From Streptosporangiaceae bacterium (GTDB lineage: Bacteria; Actinomycetota; Actinomycetes; Streptosporangiales; Streptosporangiaceae), in contig JASIGS010000206.1 in assembly GCA_030052355.1 (NCBI GenBank), positions 1 through 12,534 of the forward strand: DNA of 12,534 bases. Reading direction: 5' to 3'. The notes beneath the pieces are model-generated. The model saw only the letters and a program-made list of their open reading frames with translations. It was not told the origin of the DNA and made no database searches. Below are positions 5,447-12,442 of this stretch, one piece after another. The translations under genes and the position numbers were made by a program. Position 1 is the stretch's first letter, and each line of letters begins with the position of its first letter.

Positions 5447-7009
5447 CTAGGCGGACCTCAGCAGGCCGCGGTCGAGGACGGCTGGGATGTACAGCTCGCG
5501 GTAGCCGTGCTCATCGAACAGGACCGTCACGTGGTCACCGTCGTAGCGCTGCACCGAGCCGTTGCCCCAGCGCTCGCTCACGACGCGCGCACCCACCGGG
5601 AAGGGAACCGCCTCTGCCGGGGCCGATGCGAGCGCGTGGTCGTTGTCGCAGTTTCCGCAGGGACCGGGGTAGTCCTGCCCGAAGTAGGTAAGCAGGAACG
5701 AACGTCGGCACCCGGTGTGATCTACGTACCGGCGCATCATCGTGAGCCGCGTGCGGTCAATCTCACGCTCGCGTTGGGTTGCCGCCTCCGATGCCGTGAG
5801 CGCCGCCTCGACGCTCAACGTGCCCGACCAGCTGACGCTGCCGTCCACCCCCCAGGACGCTGCGCCAAGGTCCGCCAGCCGACTCAGTGCCGCCGTCTGC
5901 AGCCGCTTGCCGTGCTCGATCCGCTCGCCGGCGGCCAAGGCAGCCGCCACCCGCGCTACCGGCGCGCTGGGCAGGCCCCGCTCGGTCAGGAAACGCGCCG
6001 TGTCGAAGTCCTCGTAGCGGTAGAGCAGTCGCACCTGCGACGGCGCGCCGTCCCGCCCGGCCCGTCCGATTTCCTGGTAGTAGGCGTCGAGCGAAGGCGG
6101 CGGGTCATAGTGCACCAGCCAGCGGACGTCGGGCTTGTCGATGCCCATGCCGAACGCGACCGTGGCGGCAATGATGCGGGCAGATCCGTCGAGAAAAGAT
6201 GTCATCGCATCGTGCCGCTCCCTGCCGCTCAGGCCGGCATGGTACAGCCGCACCTGCTCACCTGCCGAAGCCAGCGCGTCGTGGGCCTGCTGTGAGCTGG
6301 CATGCGTCGCCGCATAGACAATCCCGGGACCTTCTAGGGCGGCGGCGGAGCGGATGAGTTCCCGGTCCTTATCGGCGACACTGAGCACGTGCTGGGATGA
6401 CAGGTGCAGGTGAGGTCGGTCGAAGTCACCGATCACCACCTCGGGATTACGCAGCCCGAGACGTCGGATGATCTCCGTTCGGACCGGCGGAGCTGCGGTT
6501 GCGGTCAGCGCGAGGCGCACTGGCGCCCCTACTGCCTCACTTTGTGCGCCGAGCATCATGTAGTCGGGCCGGAAGTCGTGACCCCACTGGCTGATCAGGT
6601 GCGCTTCGTCAACGGCGAACAGGCCTGGCCGCGCGCGCCTGAGCGCCTCGCGGGTATCCGGGATGGCCAATTGCTCCGGGGACAGGAAGACGAACGTATT
6701 CGAGTCACACGAGGCGAGCAACGCCGCCGCATGCGCCCCGGCCGACTGCTGCGAGTTGAGGACAATCGCCGTCAGGCCGCTCGCACGCAGATGCGCGAAC
6801 TGATCGTCCTGCAGCGCTATGAGCGGCGATATCACAATCGTCGGCCCCGCCCGCAGAAGCCCTGCCAGCTCGTAAATCGCCGACTTCCCGCCGCCAGTGG
6901 GCAGCACGGCGAGCACATCGCGGTCACCCGCGAGCGCCTCGACCGCGCGCAGCTGGCCAGGACGAAGCTGTGCGAATCCCAAGCGATCGCGGGCAAGCTC
7001 CTCGATCAA
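5447..7009 (-). CDS. recQ: RecQ-family ATP-dependent DNA helicase (short form, Tudor-like C-terminus)
   Basis: 520-aa superfamily-2 3'-5' DNA helicase for repair and recombination. It shows the RecQ-specific motif 0 (FAQLRPGQLRAVEAL), Walker A LPTGGGKS (36-43), DEAH (134-137), LALTATA (166-172), GMGIDKPDVRWLVHYDPPPS, and motif VI QEIGRAGRDG (312-321). The zinc-binding region is CRRSFLLTYFG...PCGNCDND (434-457). Three cysteines (434, 451, 454) are present but the usual fourth is Asp457. There is no HRDC domain. Residues about 468-515 (FPVGARVVSERWGNGSVQRY...VTVLFDEHGYRELYI) resemble the Tudor-like end of UvrD/PcrA. The start is uncertain: TTG 7009 is the only common start codon before motif 0 and has no good ribosome-binding site. 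A 7-codon upstream frame (ATG 7028 to the TGA overlapping this TTG) might couple translation. Confidence 0.9.
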   Translation of the reverse strand: MIEELARDRLGFAQLRPGQLRAVEALAGDRDVLAVLPTGGGKSAIYELAGLLRAGPTIVISPLIALQDDQFAHLRASGLTAIVLNSQQSAGAHAAALLASCDSNTFVFLSPEQLAIPDTREALRRARPGLFAVDEAHLISQWGHDFRPDYMMLGAQSEAVGAPVRLALTATAAPPVRTEIIRRLGLRNPEVVIGDFDRPHLHLSSQHVLSVADKDRELIRSAAALEGPGIVYAATHASSQQAHDALASAGEQVRLYHAGLSGRERHDAMTSFLDGSARIIAATVAFGMGIDKPDVRWLVHYDPPPSLDAYYQEIGRAGRDGAPSQVRLLYRYEDFDTARFLTERGLPSAPVARVAAALAAGERIEHGKRLQTAALSRLADLGAASWGVDGSVSWSGTLSVEAALTASEAATQREREIDRTRLTMMRRYVDHTGCRRSFLLTYFGQDYPGPCGNCDNDHALASAPAEAVPFPVGARVVSERWGNGSVQRYDGDHVTVLFDEHGYRELYIPAVLDRGLLRSA

Positions 7010-7142
7010 GGGTTCACTCGGCCAAGCATGCAGGAACCAGCGCGAACTACGGATTCCCGATCAGAGGTCAGCGCAACTGTCACGGTGACCACGCTATGAT
7101 CCGGACTCTCCCGGCCGCCAGCGGGTATCGGCCGCTGCAACG

Positions 7143-7970
7143 TCAGCTCCGCTCGGTGGCCCCGCCCGGGGCCGGGTTATCCGGAGCGGCTGCACCGCCG
7201 GTGGGGCTTGTCAGCGGTGCCGGATCAGCCGGCGGGTTCGGCTGCGAAGGCCGGCCCCCGATGAAGTCCTCCCAGTCTGCCTGGACCGGTTTCCATCGGC
7301 GGTCGAATGCTGCGGCCCGGCGGGTGGCATGCTCCAGCTGCTTGCCCTGGTAGAAGCGCCGCGCCCAGATCGAGTTCGGCCTGGCCAGCCGCACCGCGCC
7401 GATAACCCCCACCGGTGGCAGGAACAGGCCGAACAGCCCCGACCGGTACTTTCCCTTGAGGACGCAGACCAGTGCCAGGCAGCCATCGATGACCAGGACT
7501 GCGCTCGCGCTAAGCCGCAGCGAGAGCTCGGCGCTGTCGACGTTCGCGACCCGCACCGGGCTGAACCCGACCAGGGCCAGCCCGAGGCAGGCAGCAACCA
7601 GGGTGACCGCCTCCACTGAGAGCTGGCCCTCGCCGCTCCAGTAGACGTCCTGCAGGTGCAGGATCAGCGCAAACTCGTCCAGCACCAGCGATGTCCCGAT
7701 CCCGACCGCGATCGCGGAAAACGACAGCCAGCCCATCGTGCCCGGCCCGCCGACCGCCGTGAACGCGCCGATCATCAGCAGGACGATGCCGGGCACGGAG
7801 TGGTGAATATGCGTCCCGCCTGCCGTGACATTGCGGAACGGGCCGCGCCCGTCGCGGATCAACCGGGTAATCGATCGCGTGGACACGAACGTGAGCACGA
7901 AGGAAAGGAAGCACAGCATCAGCGGCAGCTTGTCGGCCGCAATCACGTCGCGGTGCCACCAGGAGAGCAT
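7143..7970 (-). CDS. Uncharacterised polytopic membrane protein with HIHH motif
   Basis: 275-aa integral membrane protein with about six helices (roughly 14-32, 59-75, 80-108, 118-138, 153-171, 180-195) and a soluble Pro/Ala-rich tail (about 240-275). Conserved-looking polar residues cluster at the membrane: GTHIHHSVPG (52-61), LVLDEFALILHLQDVYW (95-111) with D98, E99, H105 and D108, and LPPVGVIGAVRLARPNSIWARRFY near the end. I recall the GTHIHH and LDEFALILHLxDVYW patterns from unannotated actinobacterial membrane proteins. The His/Asp/Glu set could hold a metal ion, but no activity is established. ATG 7970 is preferred because AGGG lies 8 nt upstream. ATG 8033 would add 21 basic residues and has its AGGAA too far away (about 16 nt). 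It follows the decarboxylase gene after a 257-bp gap. Confidence 0.8.
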   Translation of the reverse strand: MLSWWHRDVIAADKLPLMLCFLSFVLTFVSTRSITRLIRDGRGPFRNVTAGGTHIHHSVPGIVLLMIGAFTAVGGPGTMGWLSFSAIAVGIGTSLVLDEFALILHLQDVYWSGEGQLSVEAVTLVAACLGLALVGFSPVRVANVDSAELSLRLSASAVLVIDGCLALVCVLKGKYRSGLFGLFLPPVGVIGAVRLARPNSIWARRFYQGKQLEHATRRAAAFDRRWKPVQADWEDFIGGRPSQPNPPADPAPLTSPTGGAAAPDNPAPGGATERS

Positions 7971-8075
7971 GACCACCACCCTAGGCGCCTTGGCATGTGT
8001 GCCGACGGCCAGGCGATTTCGGCGAGAGCGCATCCGTTGGGAAAGTTCCTGTTTACCGCAGGGACCGAAAGTACA

Positions 8076-8090
8076 GAGTGCTCAGCACTC
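8076..8090. promoter_or_regulatory. Perfect 15-bp palindrome upstream of the HIHH membrane protein gene
   Basis: GAGTGCT-C-AGCACTC (8076-8090) is a perfect odd-length palindrome. As RNA it could form only a 5-bp stem, so a protein-binding operator is more likely than a terminator. It lies about 105 bp before ATG 7970 (43 bp before ATG 8033). Its arms are those of the CIRCE heat-shock element but in reversed order and without the 9-bp spacer, so it is not a CIRCE site. The surrounding gap 7971-8227 shows no other gene. Confidence 0.4.
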
Positions 8091-8227
8091 AACGAACAGG
8101 CGCCGCGGAGTCCGGACGACCCGCCCAGGCATGGCAGTTCGTGGTCATATTCGTAGCTTGTCGTGTCGAAATGCCCTGGCTACGCGCTCGTCCGGGCGGG
8201 TTGGCCATGCGGGTGCGATGGCGGGCA

Positions 8228-9469
8228 TCACCGGACTACCTTCGCGATCTGAGAGTTGACCGGGATGTTGCTGGACTCGAGCCCAGGCCTCTGGCCGTGC
8301 AGGTCGAAGAGCAGGTTGACGCCCGGCCGGAACAGGAGGCAGTGCGTTGAGCCGCCGAAGTGGAACATGCCGAGCTGGCTGCCCTTCTTGACGTGCTGGC
8401 CTTCGTAGGCCGTGATCTCGCAGGTTGATACCTCGGCCATGCCTACCGGGAGAACGCACATCAGCCCGATAGCCGGGTTGTCGGCCTCGATGAAGATCAT
8501 CGCCCGCGTGGCGACCTGGGTGATGTAGCCCTGCGAGTCGTTGGGCCCCGCCGGGTCATATCCTTCCGCAGGAGTTTCGGAGTAGTACGTTCCATCCTGC
8601 ACGTATGCCTTCACGACCTGGCCATCGACCGGGCTGTGCCAGCGGTGGTAGCTGTGCGGGCTGAGGTATGCCTGGTAAATCGTGCCGCCGGTGAACTGAT
8701 CGGCCCAGACGTCATGAGCGAGCATGTGCGCAACGGAGTACGGCTGGCCCTTGATCCAGAAGCGATCGCGACGCTTGACATTCCGGCTCACCCGGTAGGG
8801 CGCCGACTCGCACGCGTTGACTATGACGTCCGGGTTGGCGGGCGAAGCGACGGGGCGCACGCCCGGACGGAACTGCCGGGTGAAGAAATCGTCCCACGAC
8901 GTGAAGCCGTAGTGCGGCCTAGCCGGGTCACATACGAACTCCTCGGCAAAGTGCGGCATCTTGGCCAGGGCGTTCGGACCGAACCACCCCGAGCTCGTGT
9001 CGTTCAGTACGGTAGTCGAGTCGGCGGACTTCAGGAACAAGCCCCATTCGTTCAGCAGCTTCTTGAACTGCATGTTGACCCGGTCGTTCAGGAAGGCCGC
9101 GAATCCGGCCTCCGTACCCATCGCCCAGTCCAAGATCGCGTTGATGGGACAGCCCACCAGGCCGGTGTCGTCGTATGGCGGGGCATGCGTCATCACGTAG
9201 TTGAACAGCCGCAGCATCTGCTCGACCGTCTTCACCTCAGGCTCATGCGTCGGCGACTTGTGGTACGGCACCTGCTCGAGCATGAACCGGAACAGCATGT
9301 AGACCTCGGGGTCCTCCTCGATCAGCCGCCGGAACTCAGCGACGACCGGCAGCAGCGGCTCTTCGCCGCCCGCCTCGACCTGAGCGACGAGGACACGCAC
9401 CCATTGGTCGAGGAACGCCTGATCTGAGGGAAGCCACCCGCCAACGCGAAACGGCGCGGTCGCTGTCAT
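8228..9469 (-). CDS. Pyruvoyl-dependent decarboxylase, PsiD-like branch of the phosphatidylserine decarboxylase superfamily
   Basis: 413-aa soluble proenzyme without a visible signal or membrane helix. The N-terminal half (about 10-160) is the PSDC-type region (GWLPSDQAFLDQWV, EEDPEVYM, AGFAAFLNDRVNMQFKKLLN, EWGLFLKSADSTTVL). The catalytic half has YGFTSWDDFFTRQFRPGVRP (187-206), VNACESAPYRVS (217-228), LSPHSYHRWHSPVDG (269-283), IEADNPAIGL, STCEITAYEGQHVKKGSQLG, and the self-cleavage site FGGST (371-375), where Gly373/Ser374 should split to form the pyruvoyl group. Length and motif order match fungal L-tryptophan decarboxylase PsiD (about 439 aa), including ACES where housekeeping PSDs have their SPxDG aspartate. 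The substrate is therefore more likely an amino acid than phosphatidylserine, but is unproven. ATG 9469 has AGGAGG 4 nt upstream; the open frame extends 21 codons further. It follows an aldolase-like gene by 181 bp. Confidence 0.88.
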   Translation of the reverse strand: MTATAPFRVGGWLPSDQAFLDQWVRVLVAQVEAGGEEPLLPVVAEFRRLIEEDPEVYMLFRFMLEQVPYHKSPTHEPEVKTVEQMLRLFNYVMTHAPPYDDTGLVGCPINAILDWAMGTEAGFAAFLNDRVNMQFKKLLNEWGLFLKSADSTTVLNDTSSGWFGPNALAKMPHFAEEFVCDPARPHYGFTSWDDFFTRQFRPGVRPVASPANPDVIVNACESAPYRVSRNVKRRDRFWIKGQPYSVAHMLAHDVWADQFTGGTIYQAYLSPHSYHRWHSPVDGQVVKAYVQDGTYYSETPAEGYDPAGPNDSQGYITQVATRAMIFIEADNPAIGLMCVLPVGMAEVSTCEITAYEGQHVKKGSQLGMFHFGGSTHCLLFRPGVNLLFDLHGQRPGLESSNIPVNSQIAKVVR

Positions 9470-9650
9470 CACCCCTCCTAGCCGGCCCCGCCGCCAGGCT
9501 CGTGAGGCCAATCGAGGTAACCAAACCGACAACCACAGAACGCGACGAAAACTCTAGCCATACCAGCACAGCCATGAGACCGGGCTCGCGACGACACCGC
9601 CAGGCTGGCACGCTTCTGGACCCTGATGACAGCGCGTCCCGCAGGCGCAC

Positions 9651-10724
9651 TCAGCGGCCAATGAGTCGCGTGAAGATCTCAGCTATTGCACCTGGCGTGA
9701 ACTCCAGCGAGGCATCGCCCACCGACAGCTCCAGCCGCTGCACGGCTGGGTCCGCGGTCGGCGCACAGAACGGGGAGGCCCAGATCCCCTCCCCCTCGGC
9801 GAGCTGCCTGACCGCCTTGGTGTAGTCCTCCTTGGCCACCGTCAGCAACAGGTGCATCATCGGCACCTGCGGCGGGTCCGGGATCACCGTGATGCCGGGA
9901 ATGCTGGACAGGGCTGCCGCGACGGCCCGGGCATGATCCAGATACCGCGGGAATCTCGGCAGCCGCTCGGTGAGCAGGGTCAGCGCGGAGGCCGCACTCG
10001 GCCACAGCCCGTACAGCGTGCCGCCCATTCGCCGCCGCCATTCCCGCACCTGCTCTATGACATCCGGTGGCCCGGCGACGCAGCAGCCGGGCAGCGCCCC
10101 GATCCCCTTGTAGAAGGACACGTACACCGTGTCGAAGAGGGCGGAGATCTCAGCCGGAGACCGGCCGTACCCGGCGGACGACTCCCACAGCCGCGCTCCG
10201 TCCATGTGCGTGGCAGCACCGCGCTCGCCGGCCCACCGGACCTGCGCGGCCAGGTCATCCCATTCTGGCTGCTGACCACCGATGTCGCGCTGCGGCAGCT
10301 CGAGCAGCAGCGCGGCCGGCGGCTCGGCGATCGACATCAGGTCGTCCATCGTGACGAGCCGATCTCGATGCCCGACCGGGCGGCCTATGAGCCCGTGCAG
10401 CCGCTGGTATCCCTGCTCTTCGTGCTGCTCGAGGTGACACATCGGGTGGAAGACGATCGTCCTGCGGTTCCTGGCGTCGGCGTGGACACGGAGTACTGCC
10501 TGCTGTGCCATGGTTCCCGACGGCAGGAACGCCGCCGCCTCCTTGCCCAGCACCCGGCAGATCTCGGCCTCAAGGTCGGTCACCACGCCGCCCTTGCCGT
10601 AGTTGTCCATCGAGGTGTCGGCCGGGATGGTAGCCAGCATGGAGGCCGCGGTGGCCCGGCCGTGGCCCTGGATCGACCTGGTGCACTGCTGCCGCAGCGC
10701 CATCAGCTCTTCGCGCTCAGTCAT
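9651..10724 (-). CDS. Threonine-aldolase-family PLP enzyme (beta-eliminating lyase fold)
   Basis: 357-aa fold-type I pyridoxal-phosphate enzyme. Family motifs are AAAFLPSGTMAQQAVLRVHA (63-82), the stretch HPMCHLEQHEEQGYQRLHG (93-111) with its cofactor-stacking histidine, ATHMDGARLWES (171-182) with the Asp175 that contacts the pyridine nitrogen, and VSFYKGIGALPGC (202-214) with Lys206 as Schiff-base lysine. Low-specificity threonine aldolases split or form beta-hydroxy-alpha-amino acids from glycine and an aldehyde. The usual YGED(P) motif near the N-terminus is YGKGG here (42-46), so substrate preference may differ. ATG 10724 has AGGG 8 nt upstream; longer in-frame starts up to 10838 add a low-complexity Pro/Gly stretch and are rejected. 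The PsiD-like decarboxylase follows on the same strand after 181 bp. The 152-bp gap upstream (10725-10876) has no gene I can support. Confidence 0.85.
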   Translation of the reverse strand: MTEREELMALRQQCTRSIQGHGRATAASMLATIPADTSMDNYGKGGVVTDLEAEICRVLGKEAAAFLPSGTMAQQAVLRVHADARNRRTIVFHPMCHLEQHEEQGYQRLHGLIGRPVGHRDRLVTMDDLMSIAEPPAALLLELPQRDIGGQQPEWDDLAAQVRWAGERGAATHMDGARLWESSAGYGRSPAEISALFDTVYVSFYKGIGALPGCCVAGPPDVIEQVREWRRRMGGTLYGLWPSAASALTLLTERLPRFPRYLDHARAVAAALSSIPGITVIPDPPQVPMMHLLLTVAKEDYTKAVRQLAEGEGIWASPFCAPTADPAVQRLELSVGDASLEFTPGAIAEIFTRLIGR

Positions 10725-10876
10725 CCTGTCAGCCCTGCTCCAGATCGTCGGACTCGTCACCTTCAAGGAACTTAACCATTCCAGGCGCGGGCCCGGACCA
10801 GGGCCTCGGTCGACGGCAGGTTTCCCGGGTTCAAACACACCGGGTGGAGAGGTCGTCTTTGTCTTCTAAGCGAGCT

Positions 10877-11089
10877 TTATGCCAGGGCGGCGTCCAGGCC
10901 GGCCTGGTGAAGCTCGTAACGGATGACATCCGGTACATCCTGAGGATGGCGGCCGACCCACTGGTGCCACATCTCCGGCCACCGCTTCCACAGCCCGAGC
11001 AGGATAGGGAGCGCACCATGCGGGTCACCTATCCCGCACTGACGCAGGTATTCGGCCAGCGTGTAGTCAAATCGCCCGGTGTCGCTCAT
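10877..11089 (-). CDS. Small protein of unknown function (about 70 aa)
   Basis: Begins MSDTGRFDYTLAEYLRQCGI and continues GDPHGALPILLGLWKRWPEMWHQWVG, then HPQDVPDVIRYELHQAGLDAALA. It is soluble, mostly helical, rich in Trp and His (four Trp in the central stretch), and shows coding-like third-position GC. I do not recognise a family. ATG 11089 is preferred because the sequence before it in the longer frame (ATG 11131, adding PRNACVPLTRRIR) looks non-coding and includes a palindrome at 11112-11126 that fits an upstream control site. Neither start has a strong ribosome-binding site. It lies 97 bp after the 142-aa gene and before the aldolase gene, all on the same strand. Confidence 0.6.
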   Translation of the reverse strand: MSDTGRFDYTLAEYLRQCGIGDPHGALPILLGLWKRWPEMWHQWVGRHPQDVPDVIRYELHQAGLDAALA

Positions 11090-11111
11090 GCGGATTCGAC
11101 GCGTCAGGGGA

Positions 11112-11126
11112 ACGCAAGCGTTGCGT
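11112..11126. promoter_or_regulatory. Perfect inverted repeat before the 70-aa gene
   Basis: ACGCAA-GCG-TTGCGT (11112-11126) is a perfect 6-bp inverted repeat with a 3-bp centre, 23 bp upstream of ATG 11089. It could be an operator or a small mRNA hairpin. No regulator is identified. Confidence 0.35.
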
Positions 11127-11186
11127 GGCATGCGTCACCCGTCGACCGCAGACCTCGAGCGACCGCCCAGCGGCGAGGGCGCCACG

Positions 11187-11615
11187 TCATAGTTTGCTGA
11201 GCGCCTCAAGATGGGACTGAAGCTCCGCGCTGATCCGGTCGAGCAGGTCCCGGACGCGGTCGTCGTCCTGCGCTGCCATCGCCGCCGACACGTGCTCGGC
11301 GAGCCGGTGCAGCTGCTGGGTCACCTCCTGGCGAACCTCGTCGTCGCTGACACGACCTCGCCACAGGTTAGGCCGCTGCCGGCCTGCCACGCTCGGCATG
11401 TAGTCGAGCGCTGACGCGCCTCGGGCGGTGTCCGCCTCCACTAGCAGCTCGGCCCACACTTTTGCGTCGCTGAACAGCTGGTCTAGCTCGGCATGCAGCT
11501 GATGGGTTGCCGGTACCTTGCGATGAGCTTGCCGCAGCGCCATGACCACGTCGATGACCTCACTCAGAACCTCGTTGAGCGCGGTCATCGGGTCGTGCTG
11601 AGATGCCGAAGTCAT
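11187..11615 (-). CDS. Helical protein of unknown function (142 aa)
   Basis: 142-aa soluble protein, almost entirely predicted helix. It starts MTSASQHDPMTALNEVLSEV, has LHAELDQLFSDAKVWAELLVEADTARGASALDYM in the middle, and ends with a charged amphipathic stretch (VRQEVTQQLHRLAEHVSAAM, then DRVRDLLDRISAELQSHLEALSKL) that could form a coiled coil. A loop (about 80-95, SVAGRQRPNLWRGRVS) separates two helical halves. I do not recognise a family and infer no function. ATG 11615 is chosen because GGAGGG lies 7 nt upstream; an in-frame start ten codons earlier has no such site. No membrane segment, cysteine or catalytic motif is visible. Confidence 0.7.
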   Translation of the reverse strand: MTSASQHDPMTALNEVLSEVIDVVMALRQAHRKVPATHQLHAELDQLFSDAKVWAELLVEADTARGASALDYMPSVAGRQRPNLWRGRVSDDEVRQEVTQQLHRLAEHVSAAMAAQDDDRVRDLLDRISAELQSHLEALSKL

Positions 11616-11657
11616 GCTCACACCCTCCCACGGATGGCCACCCACCCGTGCGCTCGG

Positions 11658-11685
11658 CCAGCCGCAGCCGCACAGGCCCGGCTGG
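11658..11685 (-). terminator. Hairpin downstream of the GNAT gene (candidate terminator)
   Basis: ccagccg (11658-11664) and cggctgg (11679-11685) form a perfect 7-bp GC-rich stem with a 14-nt loop, starting 16 nt past the acetyltransferase stop codon. There is no U-tract. It would separate the acetyltransferase transcript from the 142-aa gene. Confidence 0.35.
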
Positions 11686-11701
11686 ACGGCGGGATGGCTG
11701 T

Positions 11702-12244
11702 CTACTGGCCTGATGCCGGGAGGTCAGCCGGACGGAGGCGGTACTCCTGCAAGCGCAGATTGTGGTACTTCTCCGTCTCGCCGATCCACTCCATGCCGAT
11801 CCGGCGTACCGTAGCGACGGCACGCGTGTTGGCTGGCCGCACCACGGCGACGACCTGTTCCAGGCCTTGCTCGAATGCCCATCGCGCCAGCGCCCTGGCA
11901 GCCTCTGTGGCATAGCCGTGGCCCCATGCGTCCCGCTGCAGCTGCCAGCCGATCTCGTATTCATCGTCGGGCGGCAGCGGCAGCAGGGTCGCCCCGCCGA
12001 TCAGGCGTCCGTCCTGGCGGAGCTCGATCGCCCACCGCCCAGCCGGTGCCAGCATGCGCAAGTCGTCGGCGATCCACTGCTCCAGGACCACCCGCATGGC
12101 CGCCTCATCGCCGACCGTGTCCATCAGCGGCGCGAGCCATCGCGCCACCTCCGGATCGCCGTAGGCGCTCAGCGCCGCCCCGGCGTCATCGGCGGCCCAC
12201 GGCCGGAGAACCAGGCGCTCGCTCACCAATCGCTCAGCCACCAC
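11702..12244 (-). CDS. GNAT-family N-acetyltransferase (RimJ/RimL-like)
   Basis: 180-aa predicted acetyl-CoA-dependent acetyltransferase. It opens with the RimJ/RimL pattern SERLVLRPWAADDAGAALSAYGDPEVARWL (8-37), has a strand (WAIELRQDGRLIGGATLLPL, 71-90), the acetyl-CoA loop RDAWGHGYATEAARAL (104-119, with the G-x-G/A turn), and VRPANTRAVATVRRIGMEWIGE (135-156), typical of the C-terminal motif. Relatives acetylate protein N-termini, antibiotics or amino-acid-like molecules; the substrate here is unknown. The open frame runs 79 codons further upstream, but that part lacks family similarity and overlaps a likely divergent promoter region, so GTG 12244 (or GTG 12241) is chosen. TATCGT ends 4-7 nt before these codons, hinting at a leaderless transcript. 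The gap 12245-12442 holds no other supported gene. Confidence 0.85.
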   Translation of the reverse strand: MVAERLVSERLVLRPWAADDAGAALSAYGDPEVARWLAPLMDTVGDEAAMRVVLEQWIADDLRMLAPAGRWAIELRQDGRLIGGATLLPLPPDDEYEIGWQLQRDAWGHGYATEAARALARWAFEQGLEQVVAVVRPANTRAVATVRRIGMEWIGETEKYHNLRLQEYRLRPADLPASGQ

Positions 12245-12442
12245 CTCACGATAGCCGGGACCGATTAACGTCAGCGTCTTACCGCCCGTCGCCGACCGAG
12301 TGAGCTCCGCGCGACACTCTTTGCGGTCAAGCCCATCCGGCAGCGGCTGCTCATTGGTCGCCGGGCCAGGAACCTGTGTTAGCTTCCGGATCGTGGCGGG
12401 TTCACCTGTCGGTTCGGAGCGGATGCGGGAGAGGAAGACCTG

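Noticed and set aside
5402..6295. A 297-codon plus-strand open frame inside the RecQ region
   Set aside because: It is antisense to RecQ, whose helicase motifs are unmistakable; the plus-strand translation is Arg/Ala/His-rich without any domain.
8076..8090. CIRCE element (HrcA heat-shock operator)
   Set aside because: CIRCE has TTAGCACTC, nine bases, then GAGTGCTAA. Here the arms are in the opposite order with a single central base, and no chaperone gene is near.
8121..8200. Inverted acccgccc/gggcgggt words and neighbouring ggacga/tcgtcc words as a possible mobile-element end pair
   Set aside because: The words occur in permuted order, the enclosed DNA is under 80 bp with no gene, and no target duplication is visible; chance in GC-rich sequence is likelier.
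9470..9532. A longer start (9532) for the decarboxylase
   Set aside because: The 21 added residues are Arg/Trp-rich and would bury the strong AGGAGG ribosome-binding site that sits right before ATG 9469.
9852..10775. A 307-codon plus-strand open frame opposite the aldolase-like gene
   Set aside because: The minus-strand protein has all PLP-enzyme motifs, and the plus-strand translation has none.
10822..10845. Possible tRNA 3' end (ggttcaaac resembling a T-loop) upstream of the aldolase-like gene
   Set aside because: The flanking bases do not form a 5-bp T-stem around a 7-nt loop, and no acceptor, anticodon or D arm is found nearby, so it is neither a tRNA nor a convincing attachment site.
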